The notes under the pieces were generated by a model. The model saw only the letters and a list, made by a program, of their open reading frames with translations, did no database searches and was not told where the DNA came from. A DNA stretch of 64,000 nt from Crocodylus rhombifer. Its lineage: Eukaryota; Chordata; Crocodylia; Crocodylidae. The position numbers were made by a program, and so were the translations under genes. Of this stretch, positions 1-10,830 are shown in pieces. How positions within the stretch are numbered: position 1 is the first letter of the stretch; each line of letters begins with the position of its first letter. The stretch spans positions 1 through 64,000 of the forward strand of contig JAVSML010023999.1 in assembly GCA_038503035.1 (NCBI GenBank), written 5' to 3'.

Positions 1-13
1 AGTTTGACACGGG

Positions 14-649
14 GTGGCTCCCAAAAGTGGAAGGAGGATGAGTGGCCTCCTCAAAGGATTATTGAGTATTACGGACCAGCTACATGGGCTAATGATGGGA
101 GTTGGGGATACACCAATATACATGTTAAATAGAATCATCAGGTTGCAGGTAGTCTTGGAAATAATTACTAACCAAACTGCCACTGCTCTCGAGTTACTGG
201 CCCGACAGAGTTCTCAGATGAGAGAAGCCATATACCAAAATCGAATGGCCTTAGACTATTTACTCGCAGAGGATGGCGGAGTCTGCGGAAAGTTCAACCT
301 TTCTAATTGTTGCCTCCAAATAGATGATAATGGAAAAGCAGTCTTAGAGATTGCCAAAGAAATTAGGAAAATAGCCCATGTACCAATACAAACGTGGGAA
401 AACACATGGGATAAAGACTGGTGGTCTAATCTACTTGGAGGACCCTGGTGGAAAAAGGTAGGGTTTGTATTTCTGTGTGCTCTGACTGGATTGATTTTTA
501 TTCCCTGCCTTATTCCCTGTTTCATGAGATTGATAACCACCACAGTTGAAGGAATGCAGGTTGCAACAATTCCCCTCAAAGCGCAGACTGCAGCAAAAGT
601 CATGGTACTCAGAAAAATTCCTCGTAATTATCTTGATCTGCCTAAATGA
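14..649 (+). pseudogene. Endogenous retrovirus env, transmembrane-subunit remnant
   Basis: An open frame of 211 codons reads as the C-terminal part of a gamma-type retroviral envelope transmembrane subunit. Seen in order: a heptad-like helical stretch (residues about 40-80); a region resembling the conserved immunosuppressive segment, followed by a Cys cluster (C91, C99, C100, a CX7CC spacing); a Trp-rich membrane-proximal stretch (about 128-147); a hydrophobic transmembrane segment (about 148-170); and a cytoplasmic tail of about 40 residues. The family role is membrane fusion. An in-frame TGA lies at 5-7, just upstream, and the frame opens at a GTG (14), so the surface subunit and fusion peptide are not in this frame. 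A polypurine tract and an LTR follow directly. I treat it as a broken old provirus copy; only its 3' end is visible. Confidence 0.78.
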
Positions 650-654
650 AAGTG

Positions 655-685
655 GGGAGCAGAAAGCATCTTGAGGGGGGAATAT
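655..685 (+). other. Polypurine tract of the endogenous retrovirus
   Basis: A purine-rich stretch including a run of six G (675-680) lies between the env stop and the first TGTTAG of the LTR. This is where plus-strand primer is expected in a retrovirus. The assignment rests on position and composition. Confidence 0.55.
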
Positions 686-1257
686 TGTTAGAAATAGAAT
701 ATTGTTAGCAATGCGCAGCTTGCATCTTGCACCTGATAAGAAAGAAATACTGCCAAGGACTTTTTCTTTCCCAGCCTTGCTACAGCCTTTCTTATGCTAA
801 TAGCAGTTTCTCCCCCTCACCTGCCTTAAGTCTTTCTCATGCGGATTGCAGGAGCCAAAATTCAATTATCTGTGTCCTTGAAAGGCGGGGGGGGAAGTAA
901 ACTTTTGGTGACCTGTTGTAGTTTCTGAGCATGCTTAATTAGCTGATGCATATTTACTTCTCCGCCCTGCCATACTTAAGTAGTTAATTATACTATACAT
1001 GCGATGTATGTAGTGATGTAACTTACATGTATGCTTGTATGAAACGGAAGTAAGCTGTAAGAGTTCCTGTTTCTGCACACGTGCCCAGGAGAGAGAAGAT
1101 AAATTTCGCTTGCGAATACCAATGCGGGGTCAGAGTAATCTGAGTACCTGACTCTGCTCTGACCTTTGTTTGCAAACAAATGCCACCTTTGTGCTGTTTA
1201 ATGTATGTGTGTCTGTGATTTTTTGCGGGCCTCCAGAGAAACGAACTGCTTTATGCA
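686..1257 (+). mobile_element. 3' LTR of the endogenous retrovirus
   Basis: The block begins TGTTAG straight after the polypurine tract and is about 570 bp long. A 16-bp perfect palindrome, TTTGTTTGCAAACAAA, lies at 1165-1180. The right end is placed at the CA of 1256-1257 because CR1 coding homology on the minus strand starts abruptly at about 1258. No second LTR or target duplication can be checked, since the 5' side lies outside the window. Confidence 0.6.
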
Positions 1258-2750
1258 TCAGCCTCTTCTCATAGGGCCTGCCCTGCTGTCCCCTAATCAT
1301 GTGAGTGGCCCTCCTCTGGACCCTCTCCATGATGTCCACATCCCTCTTGAAGTGCAGTGCCCAGAACTGGACGCAGTACTCCAACTGTGACCTGACCAGT
1401 GCCGCATAGAGGGGGAGGATCACCTCCTGGGACCTGCTCGAGATGCATCTGTGGATGCATGACAAGGTGCAGTTGGCCTTCCTAACTGCCTCCCCACACT
1501 GCCGGCCCATGTTCATCTTGGAGTCAGTTATGACTCCAAGATCCTTTTCTGCCTCTGTGCTGACAAGAGGGGAGTTCCCTAACCTGTAGGTATGGTGCTG
1601 GTTGTTCCTCCCCAGGTGCATCACCCTGCACTTGTCTGTGTTGAATCCCATCCTATTCTCATTCACCCACCCTTGTAACCTGTCTAGGTCTGATTGTAGC
1701 CTGTTGTTTCCTTCTAGTGTGCCTACGTCCCCCACATCTTAGTGTCATCAGCAAATTTGAACAGGGTGCTTTTTACCCCGTTGTCCAAATCACTGATGAA
1801 GATGTTGAACAGTGCGGGCCCGAGGACCGAGCCCTGCAGAACCCCACTGCCCACGTCCTTCCAGGTTGAGAAGGACCCATCCACTACCACCCTCTGAGTG
1901 TGGCCTTCCAGCCAGTTGGCTACCCATTTGACTGTGTGGGTGTCTACACCACAGCCCTCTAATTTCTTAATGAGAACGGGGTGAGAGACAGTGTCAAAAG
2001 CCTTCTGGAAGTCCAGGAAGACTATGTTCACTGCTACCCCTGCATCTAATGATCTGGTGATCTGATCGTAAAAGGCCACCAGGTTGGTCTGACAGGACCT
2101 GCCACTGATGAACCCGTGTTGGTTGCCCCTAAGCATGCAGTCCCCTGCTGGCCCCTCCTAGATGTGTGCCAGAATAATTTTCTCAAACAGTTTGCCTAGG
2201 ATCGAGGTGAGACTAACTGGCCTATAGTTTCCCGGGTCCTCCTTCCTCCCTTTTTTGAAGATGAGAACACATTGGCCCTCTTCCAGTCCTCCGGCACCAC
2301 TCCTGAGCACCACGAGTGCTCGTAAAGCTGTGCCAGGGGACTTGCAATGACCTCAGCCAGTTCCTTTAGAACTTTAGGGTGGAGATCAGCCGGCTTGAAT
2401 ACGTCCAGGCCCTCCAGAAGCTCCCTAACTAAATCCTCGCTAACCCTTGGCCCAGGTGTGCCTCCCCCGGGGCCCGAGGGGGGCCCAGCAGAGAGGTGGC
2501 TGTTCTGGTCCCTACTTAGGAAGACAGAGGCAAAGAAATCGTTAAACATGTTAGCTTTGCCGTCTGGTGTGACAACCAAATTTCCCAACTCGTCCTGCAA
2601 GGGCCCCACATTACCCTGGACCTTCTTTTTACCCCCTATGTATTTAAAAAAGGACTTCTTATCGTCCTTAATCTGGGAAGCTAGTCCCAGTTCCATCTCT
2701 GCCTTGGCCTTCCTAACTACCCCCCTACATCCCCGAGCAACTGCAGAATA
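1258..2750 (-). pseudogene. CR1 ORF2 reverse transcriptase domain, frameshifted
   Basis: Reverse transcriptase coding is spread over three minus-strand pieces: 2696-2196 (fingers region), 2136-1723 (palm, with an intact FADD catalytic motif) and 1735-1258 (thumb and C-terminal region). Frameshifts occur near 2265, where a lysine-rich block is out of register, and near 1725, just after FADDTK. Homology ends after a GRPYEKRL block at about 1258; the C-terminal end seen in other copies in this window is absent. Confidence 0.8.
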
Positions 2751-3049
2751 GTCCTCCCTGGTGATGACCCCTTCTTTCCATTGGGTGTAAGCCTCCTTTT
2801 TAGCAAAGAGACATTCCCGGATGCTTCTGGTGAGCCATGGAGGCTTGTGTGCTCTCCTGCTCCCTTTGATCCTCGTTGGGATTACCTTCCTTTGGGCTTG
2901 GAGGATTGTCTCCTTAAGGAGCGAGCACTCTCCTTGGACACCTGGCTCCCCCCCACTCTGGGACCTTAGCGCTTCTCCAACTATCCTCCTTAGCTTGCTG
3001 AAGTTTGCCCTCCTAAAATCTAGGGCCGCTGCCTTACTGCATGCCTTTG

Positions 3050-3793
3050 CTACCTTGCGCTGGATGGTGAATTCCAGCAGGCGATGATCACTGTCGCCCA
3101 GGTGGTGAGCACCTGCAGCCCCCTCACCAGGTCATCACCCGTGGCCAGCACTAGGTCTAACAAGGCGTCTGCTCTGGTGGGGCTGTGCACCTCCTGGGTT
3201 AGATGGAGGTCCTGCACTCTGGCCAAGAACCTACATGAACATTCAGACCTGGCTGACTGTTCTTCCCAGCAGATGTCTGGGAAGTACAGGTCCCCCATGA
3301 CTACCACATTCTTAGCCTTCACTACCTCTGTGAGCTGACCCAAGAATTCCTGGTCAAGCTCTTCTCCCTGGTTGGGAGGTCTGTAGTAGACTCCTACCGT
3401 TAAGTCTCTTTCCCCTCGACTGCCTTGTACTCTAACCCAAAGCACTTCAGAGTGCCCCTCCCCTGACTCCTTGCTAATTGACAAGGATGTGTATTCCTCC
3501 TTAAAATGGAGTGCCACACCCCCACCTCTCTTTCCTATCCTGTCCCTCCTGTACAGCCTATAGCCCTTGACATTCACCACCCAATCATGCGTTGAGTCCC
3601 ACCACATTTCCGTGATCCCCGCTATGTCCAGGCTGGTGTCAGCCAGCAGGACGGTGAGTTCCTCCTGCTTGTTACCCATACTACAAGCATTTGTGCAGAG
3701 GCATTTGAAGCCTCCCATGGACGTGTGTACTGACCCCCTAGTCCCAGCGTTACCCTGGCCCCTATCTTTTACCTGTTTATTGGCTTCGCTCAT
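3050..3793 (-). pseudogene. CR1 ORF2 endonuclease domain (APE type), damaged
   Basis: This 247-codon frame reads as the apurinic-like endonuclease that nicks target DNA for target-primed reverse transcription. Visible are an N-terminal NACSMGNK block, an ITEMWWD block with the metal-binding Glu, a VYYRPPNQ block, an MGDLYFPDICW block and a SPTRADALLDLVL block. The usual catalytic Asn of the GDFN motif appears replaced (GDLY). The SDH motif is missing from this frame but is found in a neighbouring frame at about 3084-3092, so a frameshift lies near 3100. Both changes argue for an inactive enzyme. Confidence 0.78.
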
Positions 3794-3910
3794 TGGTTTG
3801 GGCTGGGCTGTAGTTGTGGGTGCTGTTTGGTCTGCAGTCTGATGTCTCCTCCACCCTCATCTACCCCTTCCCCCAATGAGCCTAGTTTAAAGCCTGCTGG
3901 AGGAGGTCCG

Positions 3911-4990
3911 CTAACCTAGAAGAAAACACATGCTTACCTTTAGGGGAAAGGTGGAGCCCATCCCATCCCAGCATGTCTTTCGTTGTGATGTGCCAGTCAT
4001 GGCTGAGGAAGCCAAAGCCCTCCTCAAAGCACCATTCCTGTAGCTGCCAGTTGGTCTCTGTGATGCACGTTTCATGCTGACTGCCTCATCCACTCACTGG
4101 CAGGATAGAAGAGAAAACCACCTGTGCGCCCATCTCCTTCAGCACGCACCCCAGAGCGTGGTAGTTGTCCATCAGGCGATCAGGGTTGCTCCTGGCCACA
4201 TCATTAGTGCCCACATAGACTAGGACCGTGGGGTAATAATTGGTGGGCTGGATTATGGTTTGGAGCATCCCTTTCACGTCCTGAATCCTTGCTCCAGGTA
4301 GGCAATATACCTCGCGTGCCGAGGGGTCCTGGTGACAGATGGGGCCCTCCGTACCTCTCAGGATGGAGTCACCAATGACAATCACGCGACGCGTCCTCTT
4401 CCTGGCCTGCTTTTCTCCTTCAGCTTGCACGAGACGTGGTGAGCGTGGAGTTGCCTCCTCCCCGCTTTCATCCTCTCCTTCCTCCTCCTCCTGGGCTGCC
4501 AGGGCTTCATATCTGTTCTCCAGCCGGACTGGAGGAACTGGTGCTGCTGTGTTTCGAGCAGCCCTGGCACGGGAGGTGACGGTCTGCCACTTAGCAGTGG
4601 AGGGCTCTTCTTGAGGTGCATCCTCCTTGGTTGTACAACCCTGGAGGGAAAGAAAATATCTGTCAATTTCTTCCTCTGCCTCTCGGATTCCCCTCAGCCT
4701 GCTAATCTCCTCCTGGAGCTCCCTCACCTGCGCCTCCAGGGCCCTAAGGTGGGGGCCTGCAGGACAGGTGTGGGGGTCCCCAGTCCCTGCCCCTCCAGGC
4801 CTTGCTGGGCAGCTCCCGCAGGCCAGGGGGTTGGGGGATGCCAGCCCCCCCGTGGGCTCTGTCTGGGTGGAGGCCTCAGACAAGCCCCAGGAAGGCCGCG
4901 CCCCCCCGGGCAGGGACCCTAGCAGCACTCCGTGTTGACACCATCGTAGGAGTTGCTGAGTTTCTAGCTGATTAATCCATTTTCTATTGG
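3911..4990 (-). pseudogene. CR1 ORF1, SGNH esterase domain protein (frameshifted)
   Basis: The main frame (stop next to 4086, GTG at 4926-4928, readable upstream to about 4988) has a Pro/Gly/Cys-rich N-terminus, a predicted coiled coil (about residues 61-90), an acidic linker (about 145-160) and an SGNH-hydrolase-like domain. The GDS nucleophile motif is at residues 186-188 and a GTND block at 240-243. The frame stops after the ILPVSG block. The remaining esterase C-terminus, with the D-G-L-H block carrying the expected catalytic Asp/His, continues in another frame at about 3911-4085. CR1 ORF1 proteins with esterase domains are established; their role is thought to be RNA or membrane handling during retrotransposition. 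Confidence 0.8.
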
Positions 4991-5243
4991 CATGGTACTT
5001 TCTGTCTCAGAGATATACTGTCTACTTAGAATTTCATTCATTTCATCACACAATAATTTTATTGGCATAAATGAATCTCTCTGTGAATCAGTGATACTCA
5101 CGCATGGTGACTAAGGGTTGCAGGTTGAGGCCCTTTGACTGTCTGACTTGTAGGGAATGGATCACCTCTTTCTACCTTCCATAAAAAAACTGAGCAGACT
5201 ATTGCTACTCAAGAAATAATTTCTGACAGATCCACTTTTTATG
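4991..5243. other. Unrecognised intergenic stretch
   Basis: AT-rich sequence between the 5' end of CR1 copy A and a DNA transposon. It could include the CR1 5' UTR; no gene seen. Confidence 0.4.
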
Positions 5244-5548
5244 CATTGATCCTCAACCAGGATGCTGTGGCAGATCCTTTCAAGGGTGCCGCAGGGTGTC
5301 ACATAATGTTAGCACCGGTAGGTGTGAAAACATGATTCATAAAATAAATCCAGGTATTTCAAATAGGAATCCATAGCACCAAAGCATTCCGACCTGTTGT
5401 AGTCTTTCTGAATTCTTTGCAACAGAAGAATTGCTCTATTATTTTTCTGTATTCAAAAAATAAGTGAAAACTAAGAGCTGGCATTTTCCGAGAGGCACTG
5501 TGAGTCTAACAAGGTACACCTTGAGTCTAAAAAGGTTGGGAACCACTG
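5244..5548. mobile_element. hAT-type MITE
   Basis: About 305 bp. The left end (CATTGATCCTCAACC) is an imperfect inverted copy of the right end (GGTTGGGAACCACTG), the usual pattern of hAT-derived MITEs. The same family recurs in opposite orientation at 45200-45449, sharing internal text next to the terminus. The flanking octamers agree at only 5 of 8 positions, so the copy is old. Confidence 0.6.
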
Positions 5549-6840
5549 ATTTAGTGTGATGGGAATGATTTAGCATGGTCCTTTTGCAGAAACACAGTAA
5601 AGGGCATTTCAGCTATATCTCCTCAACGTTGCCTGTTGTATGTAACTGTTTATGTGTAAACATGCTCCTTTGTTTACCTTCCCTTCCCTTTCTATTGTCT
5701 TCTCATACATTTCTCATATACTGGAAATATCCTGGTATATGAAAACATGGCACCATTTTTAAACAACCTTAGCACCTAGTGTACACAGACAGTTGTTATG
5801 CAGGTGTGACACCCTCAGTTGGTGTTGTGAGTTATCTCCCTGCTCCCTGGGTCAGCCACCCTGACTTGTCTGCCACGACTTGATGGAAACGTAATTGAAG
5901 GAGAGGTTCAGTGGGGTTCCTACTTTGCCCCAGAAACAGTAATATTCACTGAATCAGTGTGGCTGGTCCTGGGGCTTACCTATCCTATACCCCAATCCAC
6001 TCGCCAACCGTGAGGGTTGTTGTGCTGCCATTCCCAATTACTGGCTCCCGTCCCTTATGGTCTCCTGTTGGGCCTCGACCCCGTCAGCCTCAGTGTGAAG
6101 GGCAGTGAATAGTTGCAGCCTGGCACTCATCTCTAATCCTTGGTCCTGCTCCATCCCTTCACTGGGTTTGTAACTGCCGTACCCTCTGTGGGCTCGAGGA
6201 TGGCTGTACCAATTAAGAGCTCCCTGGTGACAGAGCCAAAACCCTTCTTGGGGAGCTTTGTGTTGGGGAGTTGCTTCTGGCTCCCTTACTCTGCTCCCAC
6301 TCACCTCCGGTGGGAGAGTGTTGTGGGGAAATCCATGTTGGCTGAGTTGCACCCTGGTGAGCTCGACGTATTGCCTCATTCATTCCCCTTGGACCTGGCT
6401 TCTGCTGGGGTTTTTAAATCTCCAGTGGCGGTGGTCACAGCTAACATCATCAGCTGGCTGCCCCCCAGTCTGATTGACAGACATTTGAAAAGCTGGCACC
6501 GTGCCAGCTCACACAACTCCAGCCCTGTCTCTGGCTCCCTCCTGGGTAAGTTCTCTGTGGTGCTAAGGTCCCGGGGCCTGCCTTTGGGAATGTTGGAGTC
6601 TGTTCCCAGTGCCTCCAACCCCTGGGATTGGCCCCAGGCACCACATTAGGATTGATCCTGGCCAGCCCTAGTGTCTATGAATCTATGAGTCAATCAGCAC
6701 ATTTCAAACACAACTGCCTTTGCCCTGCTCATTAACCAACAGTGGGACTGCATTTAATCACTCTAAAAACACAGAGTCCCTGCCCAGAAGAACTTACAAT
6801 GTAATTAGACAATAGAATTAGGGTAGGAGAAAGGTCTATT
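5549..6840. other. Unclassified intergenic block, CR1-like tail near 6650
   Basis: AT-rich to about 5780, then moderately GC-rich. The segment ending around 6690 finishes with a CR1-style 3' motif (CCAGCCCTAGTGTCTATGA) on the plus strand, so part may be a degraded CR1 or a CR1-tailed SINE. Frames at 6140-6649 and 6038-6379 resemble no protein I know. Confidence 0.35.
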
Positions 6841-6999
6841 ATATGCAAGCGGAGTGAACAGTATGATGACCAGGGATCTGGGTTTTCTGTTTACTGTAGA
6901 AAAACACGGATTTTCTCCTTAAAAGAGAAAAACTCAGGAAACCATGGGCGGGAAACCATCCCCTTGTAGGCTGGCAGAGTTCCAGGGACACAGAGGGCC

Positions 7000-7325
7000 C
7001 TACATGTATATGCAAGAATGCTGTGTGCCCCCGGAGGCTGGGGGAGCATGAAAAACTCCCACAGGTGGCAGCCGTACTGTTGGCAGGAGGACCGTGGTGG
7101 TGGGGAGTGGGGGTGGGGGCGAGCTGCCTGGCGAGGTGGTGAGCTGACATCGCTGGCAGCGTCAGCAGAGGCCAGTGGCGATAGGGGACCACCTACAGAT
7201 GCTGCCGGCCATGTCAATGGCAACATGAGGCAGGGGGCTGGTGAGCGGTGACCACCCACAGGCACCACTGGCAGTGTCGGCAGCACTTTTTACAGGGGGT
7301 GCACTGCCAATCTCAGGATGTGCAT
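7000..7325 (+). repeat. GC-rich interspersed repeat, copy 1
   Basis: The part from about 7230 to 7320 is clearly related to 25050-25145: both have a GAGC-GTGA segment, then a GGCAGCACTTTTT or GGCGCTTTTT segment, a CAGGGGG run and a CCAATCTCA end. I do not know the family. Open frames inside it are GC-driven. Confidence 0.45.
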
Positions 7326-8204
7326 GTGCAACTCCTATATGTTGCCAATGTGTATGTGTGCACACGCACATGTATGTGGCTAGCAATACAGCGAGAAAGC
7401 AGCGGAAATCAGCTGCCTATAGTAGGGAGGCATAGGTGACTCGTGTGGGGGCAGTTTGGGATGGCCACAGTAAGGGAGAGAGTGGGGCAGGGTTGGTGGC
7501 TGAGGGCCAGAGTGCGGATGCATGGCCACAGGGCCTGGCTGGGGGAGCAGGACAGAGCCACAGGTGGCTTGTCTGGTGGGTTGATTGCTGGCTCCCTGCT
7601 GCTGCCCCCCAGGGCAGGGGGTACGTGGGGCTTGTGGCCCTCCAGATTTGTGAATGGGGTAGAGGAGGAGGCAGGCTGCCTGCTGTAGGGCTCAGGGCTC
7701 CCCACCCTGCTGACCTCCCCCAAGGGGCCTCTGCAGCTCAGTGGGCAGGACCCAGTATGAGATGATGGAGCAGGGCAGGGAGGATTGGTGCTGCTGCAAC
7801 CACTGGGAGCCCTGCACCAGCCACGGCACCAAGGTAAGACACCTTCTGCCTGCCCAGCAGCAGTGGAGGGGTACAACTGTACACCACTGCCACTGTCCCT
7901 GCTGCTGCCAGTCAGGCAAGGGGGCAGCTGGGGCTGGCTTCATGTCACTGGTGAGTAAAGGGGGCAGAAGGCACTTTGATTTTACATGATCATAAAACCA
8001 AAATCAAATGCCAAAATATATAGGTATTTAGAATGTATTTGAGTATAATGGTTGGAGGAACTGGTAGGCCTCCAAATTGCTTTAAAATTGTAACTATATC
8101 AGTAAAACATTGTGCTCAACTGATACCTATATAGTGGCATCTTATTTTAATCATGGAAAAACAAGAACAGTGGGTTTCTAGATCAGAGAATTTGGGATTT
8201 TTTT
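7326..8204. other. GC-rich to AT-rich intergenic sequence
   Basis: GC-rich to about 7970, with several overlapping frames on both strands and no recognisable protein; AT-rich afterwards. Nothing supportable as a gene. Confidence 0.35.
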
Positions 8205-8330
8205 CTGAGAGCAGACTGGACAGTTGCCTTGCTTGGGTCCCTTGACTCCCAGTTATCTTTCCTGCTTGTGCAGGGCCTGGCCTCGATGATCGTTCAAGGT
8301 CCCTTCTGGACTTACAATTTATGAATCAGA
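8205..8330 (+). mobile_element. CR1 3' end fragment
   Basis: Matches the typical CR1 3' end: a GGGCCTGG...GATGATCG...AAGGTCCCTTCTGGACTTA pattern and a short tail resembling ATGAATCAGA. No coding sequence remains. Confidence 0.6.
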
Positions 8331-9601
8331 GAATTTGGAATTTTTAAACAAAGAAAACTAAGGTCCCTGGTGATGACCTGCATCATATTAATTCAATGAT
8401 TTTTTAAAATTTTTTTTTTGTGTCTGGGAAAGGGAGGAAGAGAATCACTTAAAATCAAGGGAACAGAAAGGTGAGAGAGAACCACTCTTCCTCTCTACCA
8501 CTTGGTTCCTGCAGCAAATGAACCTTGCTGAACTTGATGGCCTGGAAATATAAGAACTTGAATTCCAGTGTGTAACAGTAAAAGAGTATGTCGCACAATA
8601 CAATGTAGTGAGTGCATACTATCGGTAACATCTGAAAATGACAAAGATATGGGTTTAAAAACAACCTAAATATGAAGTGAATATAATTCTATGCCTCTGA
8701 AATGCACACCATCTTTTAAAAATTTATTATCATACCATTAGGAATTTGCAATACTAACGCTACCTGACTGTGAAATTGGAAACCTCTAAAAATTAATTAT
8801 TGACAAAAGTGAAATTGAATTAATCTAGTTACACATTTGACTTTGTAAAATAACCTCAGCTTGACCAAAAGTGTATTTTTACATTTTCACTTAATGACTT
8901 AATATGCTGTCAATTACATAATGGAAGAAATTTTCAGTTAGTTTGCATATGTGAGTATCAAACACTAGCCTTTCAAAGCATTTTAGTGCCACTCGGTAAA
9001 AGGCTACATAAAGCATGGGGAGGGGAGGTGGTTAGGGATGATAGAGTGCACATATGCTATAAACATTTAACGATTTGGGTGGATGTTGTTATTGTTAGCA
9101 AAATTTATTTCAAACTGACAGAATCACTTTGAGTCTTATTATTATGAAACAATCCTGTTTCTGTTTATGTGAAAGGGAGCTGTAATTTCTGTTATTTCTC
9201 CCATAGTTGAAGTTGATGGTATCTCTGAAACAACTTATTTATTTAGCTGAATTCTTTCTCTGTGTGTTTGTGCTTCTTTCATTATACTGTTTTCAATCAA
9301 AACAAAACAGGAAAAGGAATTTAAGTTGATTGGAATTTTCTGGACAGGAATAATCAAAACATAGTTTGACAGGAAATGGCTTTTTCATCTCTGCCTCCTG
9401 GCTTTGTTTTGTTTTGTTGTTTTCATTCAATCCCCTCTTACATAGCATATTCTGGGTAAAGTAATCTGCACAGATGTTTGCTGGATCTCCCAAGTCATCA
9501 AGGAAAGAAAATGCCTGAATGGGAAAAAGAGGATAAACAGACTCAATATTTTATAAATATGCAACAATATTCTACTTTCCACAAGGCAAATATCATTCAT
9601 G
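8331..9601. other. AT-rich unique-looking intergenic DNA
   Basis: No long frame, repeat terminus or RNA gene recognised. Confidence 0.4.
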
Positions 9602-10313
9602 TGTAGCAGGCTTACCTTTCAGAGCTTGGGTTGAGTCCCAGGCTTGAGATCCTGCTGTTTTGATTGGTGGAGCCCATCCACCACTCAGGAAGCAGCAAGA
9701 GGAGTGAAGTCATGTCCCTTTCCTGAGGGGAGGGGAAGAGGAGCTTCCCCCGGACCTGATTGTACACTGCAGCACTGCCAGGTCCAGAAGACTTCAGGGG
9801 CGGAGCCCTGGAGAGTATAAAAGGAGCTACGTGCCTGGCATAAGGGAGATCCATCCGGGACAGAGAAGAGAGAAGAGTGGGGTTTAGAAGAGCTGAGGAG
9901 AGCTGTTCAGCAGGGCGAAGCAGTAGCCTGGAAGTGCCCTTGAAGACTTCCAGCGACGGGGAATGATGGACGGCAGCAGCAGCTAGGCTCCCGGTGCACA
10001 GCACGGCACATGGCGTCCAGACCCTGGGAGCTGCATGAGGTGGCTCAGGTCTGCAACCTCTGGCATGCGGCCAGAGACACAGTGCATAGGACAGTGCACA
10101 GAGCAGGATCTTTGGAGCACTTGGGTGGCTCAAGTCCACAACCCCCAGCAGGAGGCTGGGAGCTCGGTGTAGGAGGCACTGCATGGAGGGTCTGGGAGCA
10201 GACTGAGCCCCAGCGCTGTACAAGGCGGCCCAGGACTCCAACCCATAGCAAAAGGTTGAGTCCAGGGAGCCAGGCAGTGCTTGAGCTACTGAGCCAGCAG
10301 GCAGGGCCAAAAT
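9602..10313 (+). promoter_or_regulatory. TATA-containing promoter-like block, possibly an LTR
   Basis: A consensus TATA box (TATAAAAGG) at 9816-9824 is preceded by a GC box (GGGGCGG, 9797-9803) and followed by a purine-rich leader. The downstream half has internally similar segments around 10010-10060 and 10110-10180. This layout fits an LTR or other retroelement promoter better than a host gene, as no coding exon follows. No terminal inverted ends or target duplication could be fixed, so the limits are approximate. Confidence 0.4.
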
Positions 10314-10830
10314 ATGATATCTTTTATTAGACCAACTACTCAGTTAATAAAACTACCCTGTTAATACGCTAATAAAAAATATCACATCTACACAAAGAAC
10401 CTTGCCCTCCTATGTCTTTAAACCAACACAGCTACAACCAACAACCCAGCAACATGGAAGATATCAATTTTTGCCGTTTGAAATGGAAACTTCACAACAT
10501 GAAGAAAAAATAAGCCAACCTCAACAGCGACATATACTTTCTAAGCCTATGCAAGAAACACAATCTCATTCCCAAAGGACTGAACATCTACAATCCTCTA
10601 AGCACACACAACGCCAAATGTGCTTCACAGCTGTGCAGCAGAACTTCAGAAAAGCTTGGAAACCATATCCTTCACATACTCTACTCCAGAAGAAATCACC
10701 TCAAGAAGGAAATAAACACATGCTACAAGCACCTACAAGAGATGAATCTGGATATCTTTCCAAATATTATACAATGTATACATACATTGTGGAAAAAAAA
10801 ATCAATATTGGTTGGGGGTTAGAAATCCAC
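10314..10830 (+). mobile_element. Penelope-like element fragment
   Basis: Starts with a segment (GATATCTTTTATTAGACCAAC) that recurs at 14550 and 17130, and in related form at 57010. It is followed by its near reverse complement (CTAATAAAAAATATCACATC) around 10370, then a coding remnant at 10454-10822. Inverted or duplicated terminal segments around an ORF fit the pseudo-LTRs of Penelope-like elements. Family assignment is by motif only. Confidence 0.5.
10454..10822 (+). pseudogene. Penelope-like ORF, N-terminal remnant with an in-frame stop
   Basis: Starting at the ATG of 10454, one frame runs to TAG at 10820-10822, broken only by a TAA at 10511-10513. After the break the product has a Cys/His/Lys-rich start (FLSLCKKHNLIPKGLN), then a basic helical stretch ending in a KKEINTCYKHLQEMN segment. 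This resembles the N-terminal region upstream of the reverse transcriptase in Penelope-like retroelements. Another plus-strand frame (10402-10833) is open but Gln-rich and low in complexity, and I regard it as a shadow. Catalytic domains are absent. Chance similarity of a basic, repeat-embedded frame cannot be excluded. Confidence 0.45.

Larger units (their letters stand above)
1258..4990 (-). mobile_element. CR1 LINE copy A, nearly full length, 3' end missing
   Basis: Read on the minus strand this element carries, in order, ORF1 with an esterase domain (4990 to about 3900), an APE-type endonuclease (3793 to about 3050) and a reverse transcriptase with C-terminal domain (about 2750 to 1258). 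It is one of the longest CR1 copies here. It lacks the last part of ORF2 and the 3' tail because homology stops at the retroviral LTR boundary. Several frameshifts show it is inactive. The 5' boundary near 4990 is where an ORF1-like frame first meets a stop, so the true 5' end is approximate. Confidence 0.85.

Noticed and set aside
2347..2751. Plus-strand frames over CR1 copy A (also 4339-4938 and 3084-3338)
   Set aside because: Antisense shadows of CR1 ORF1 and ORF2.
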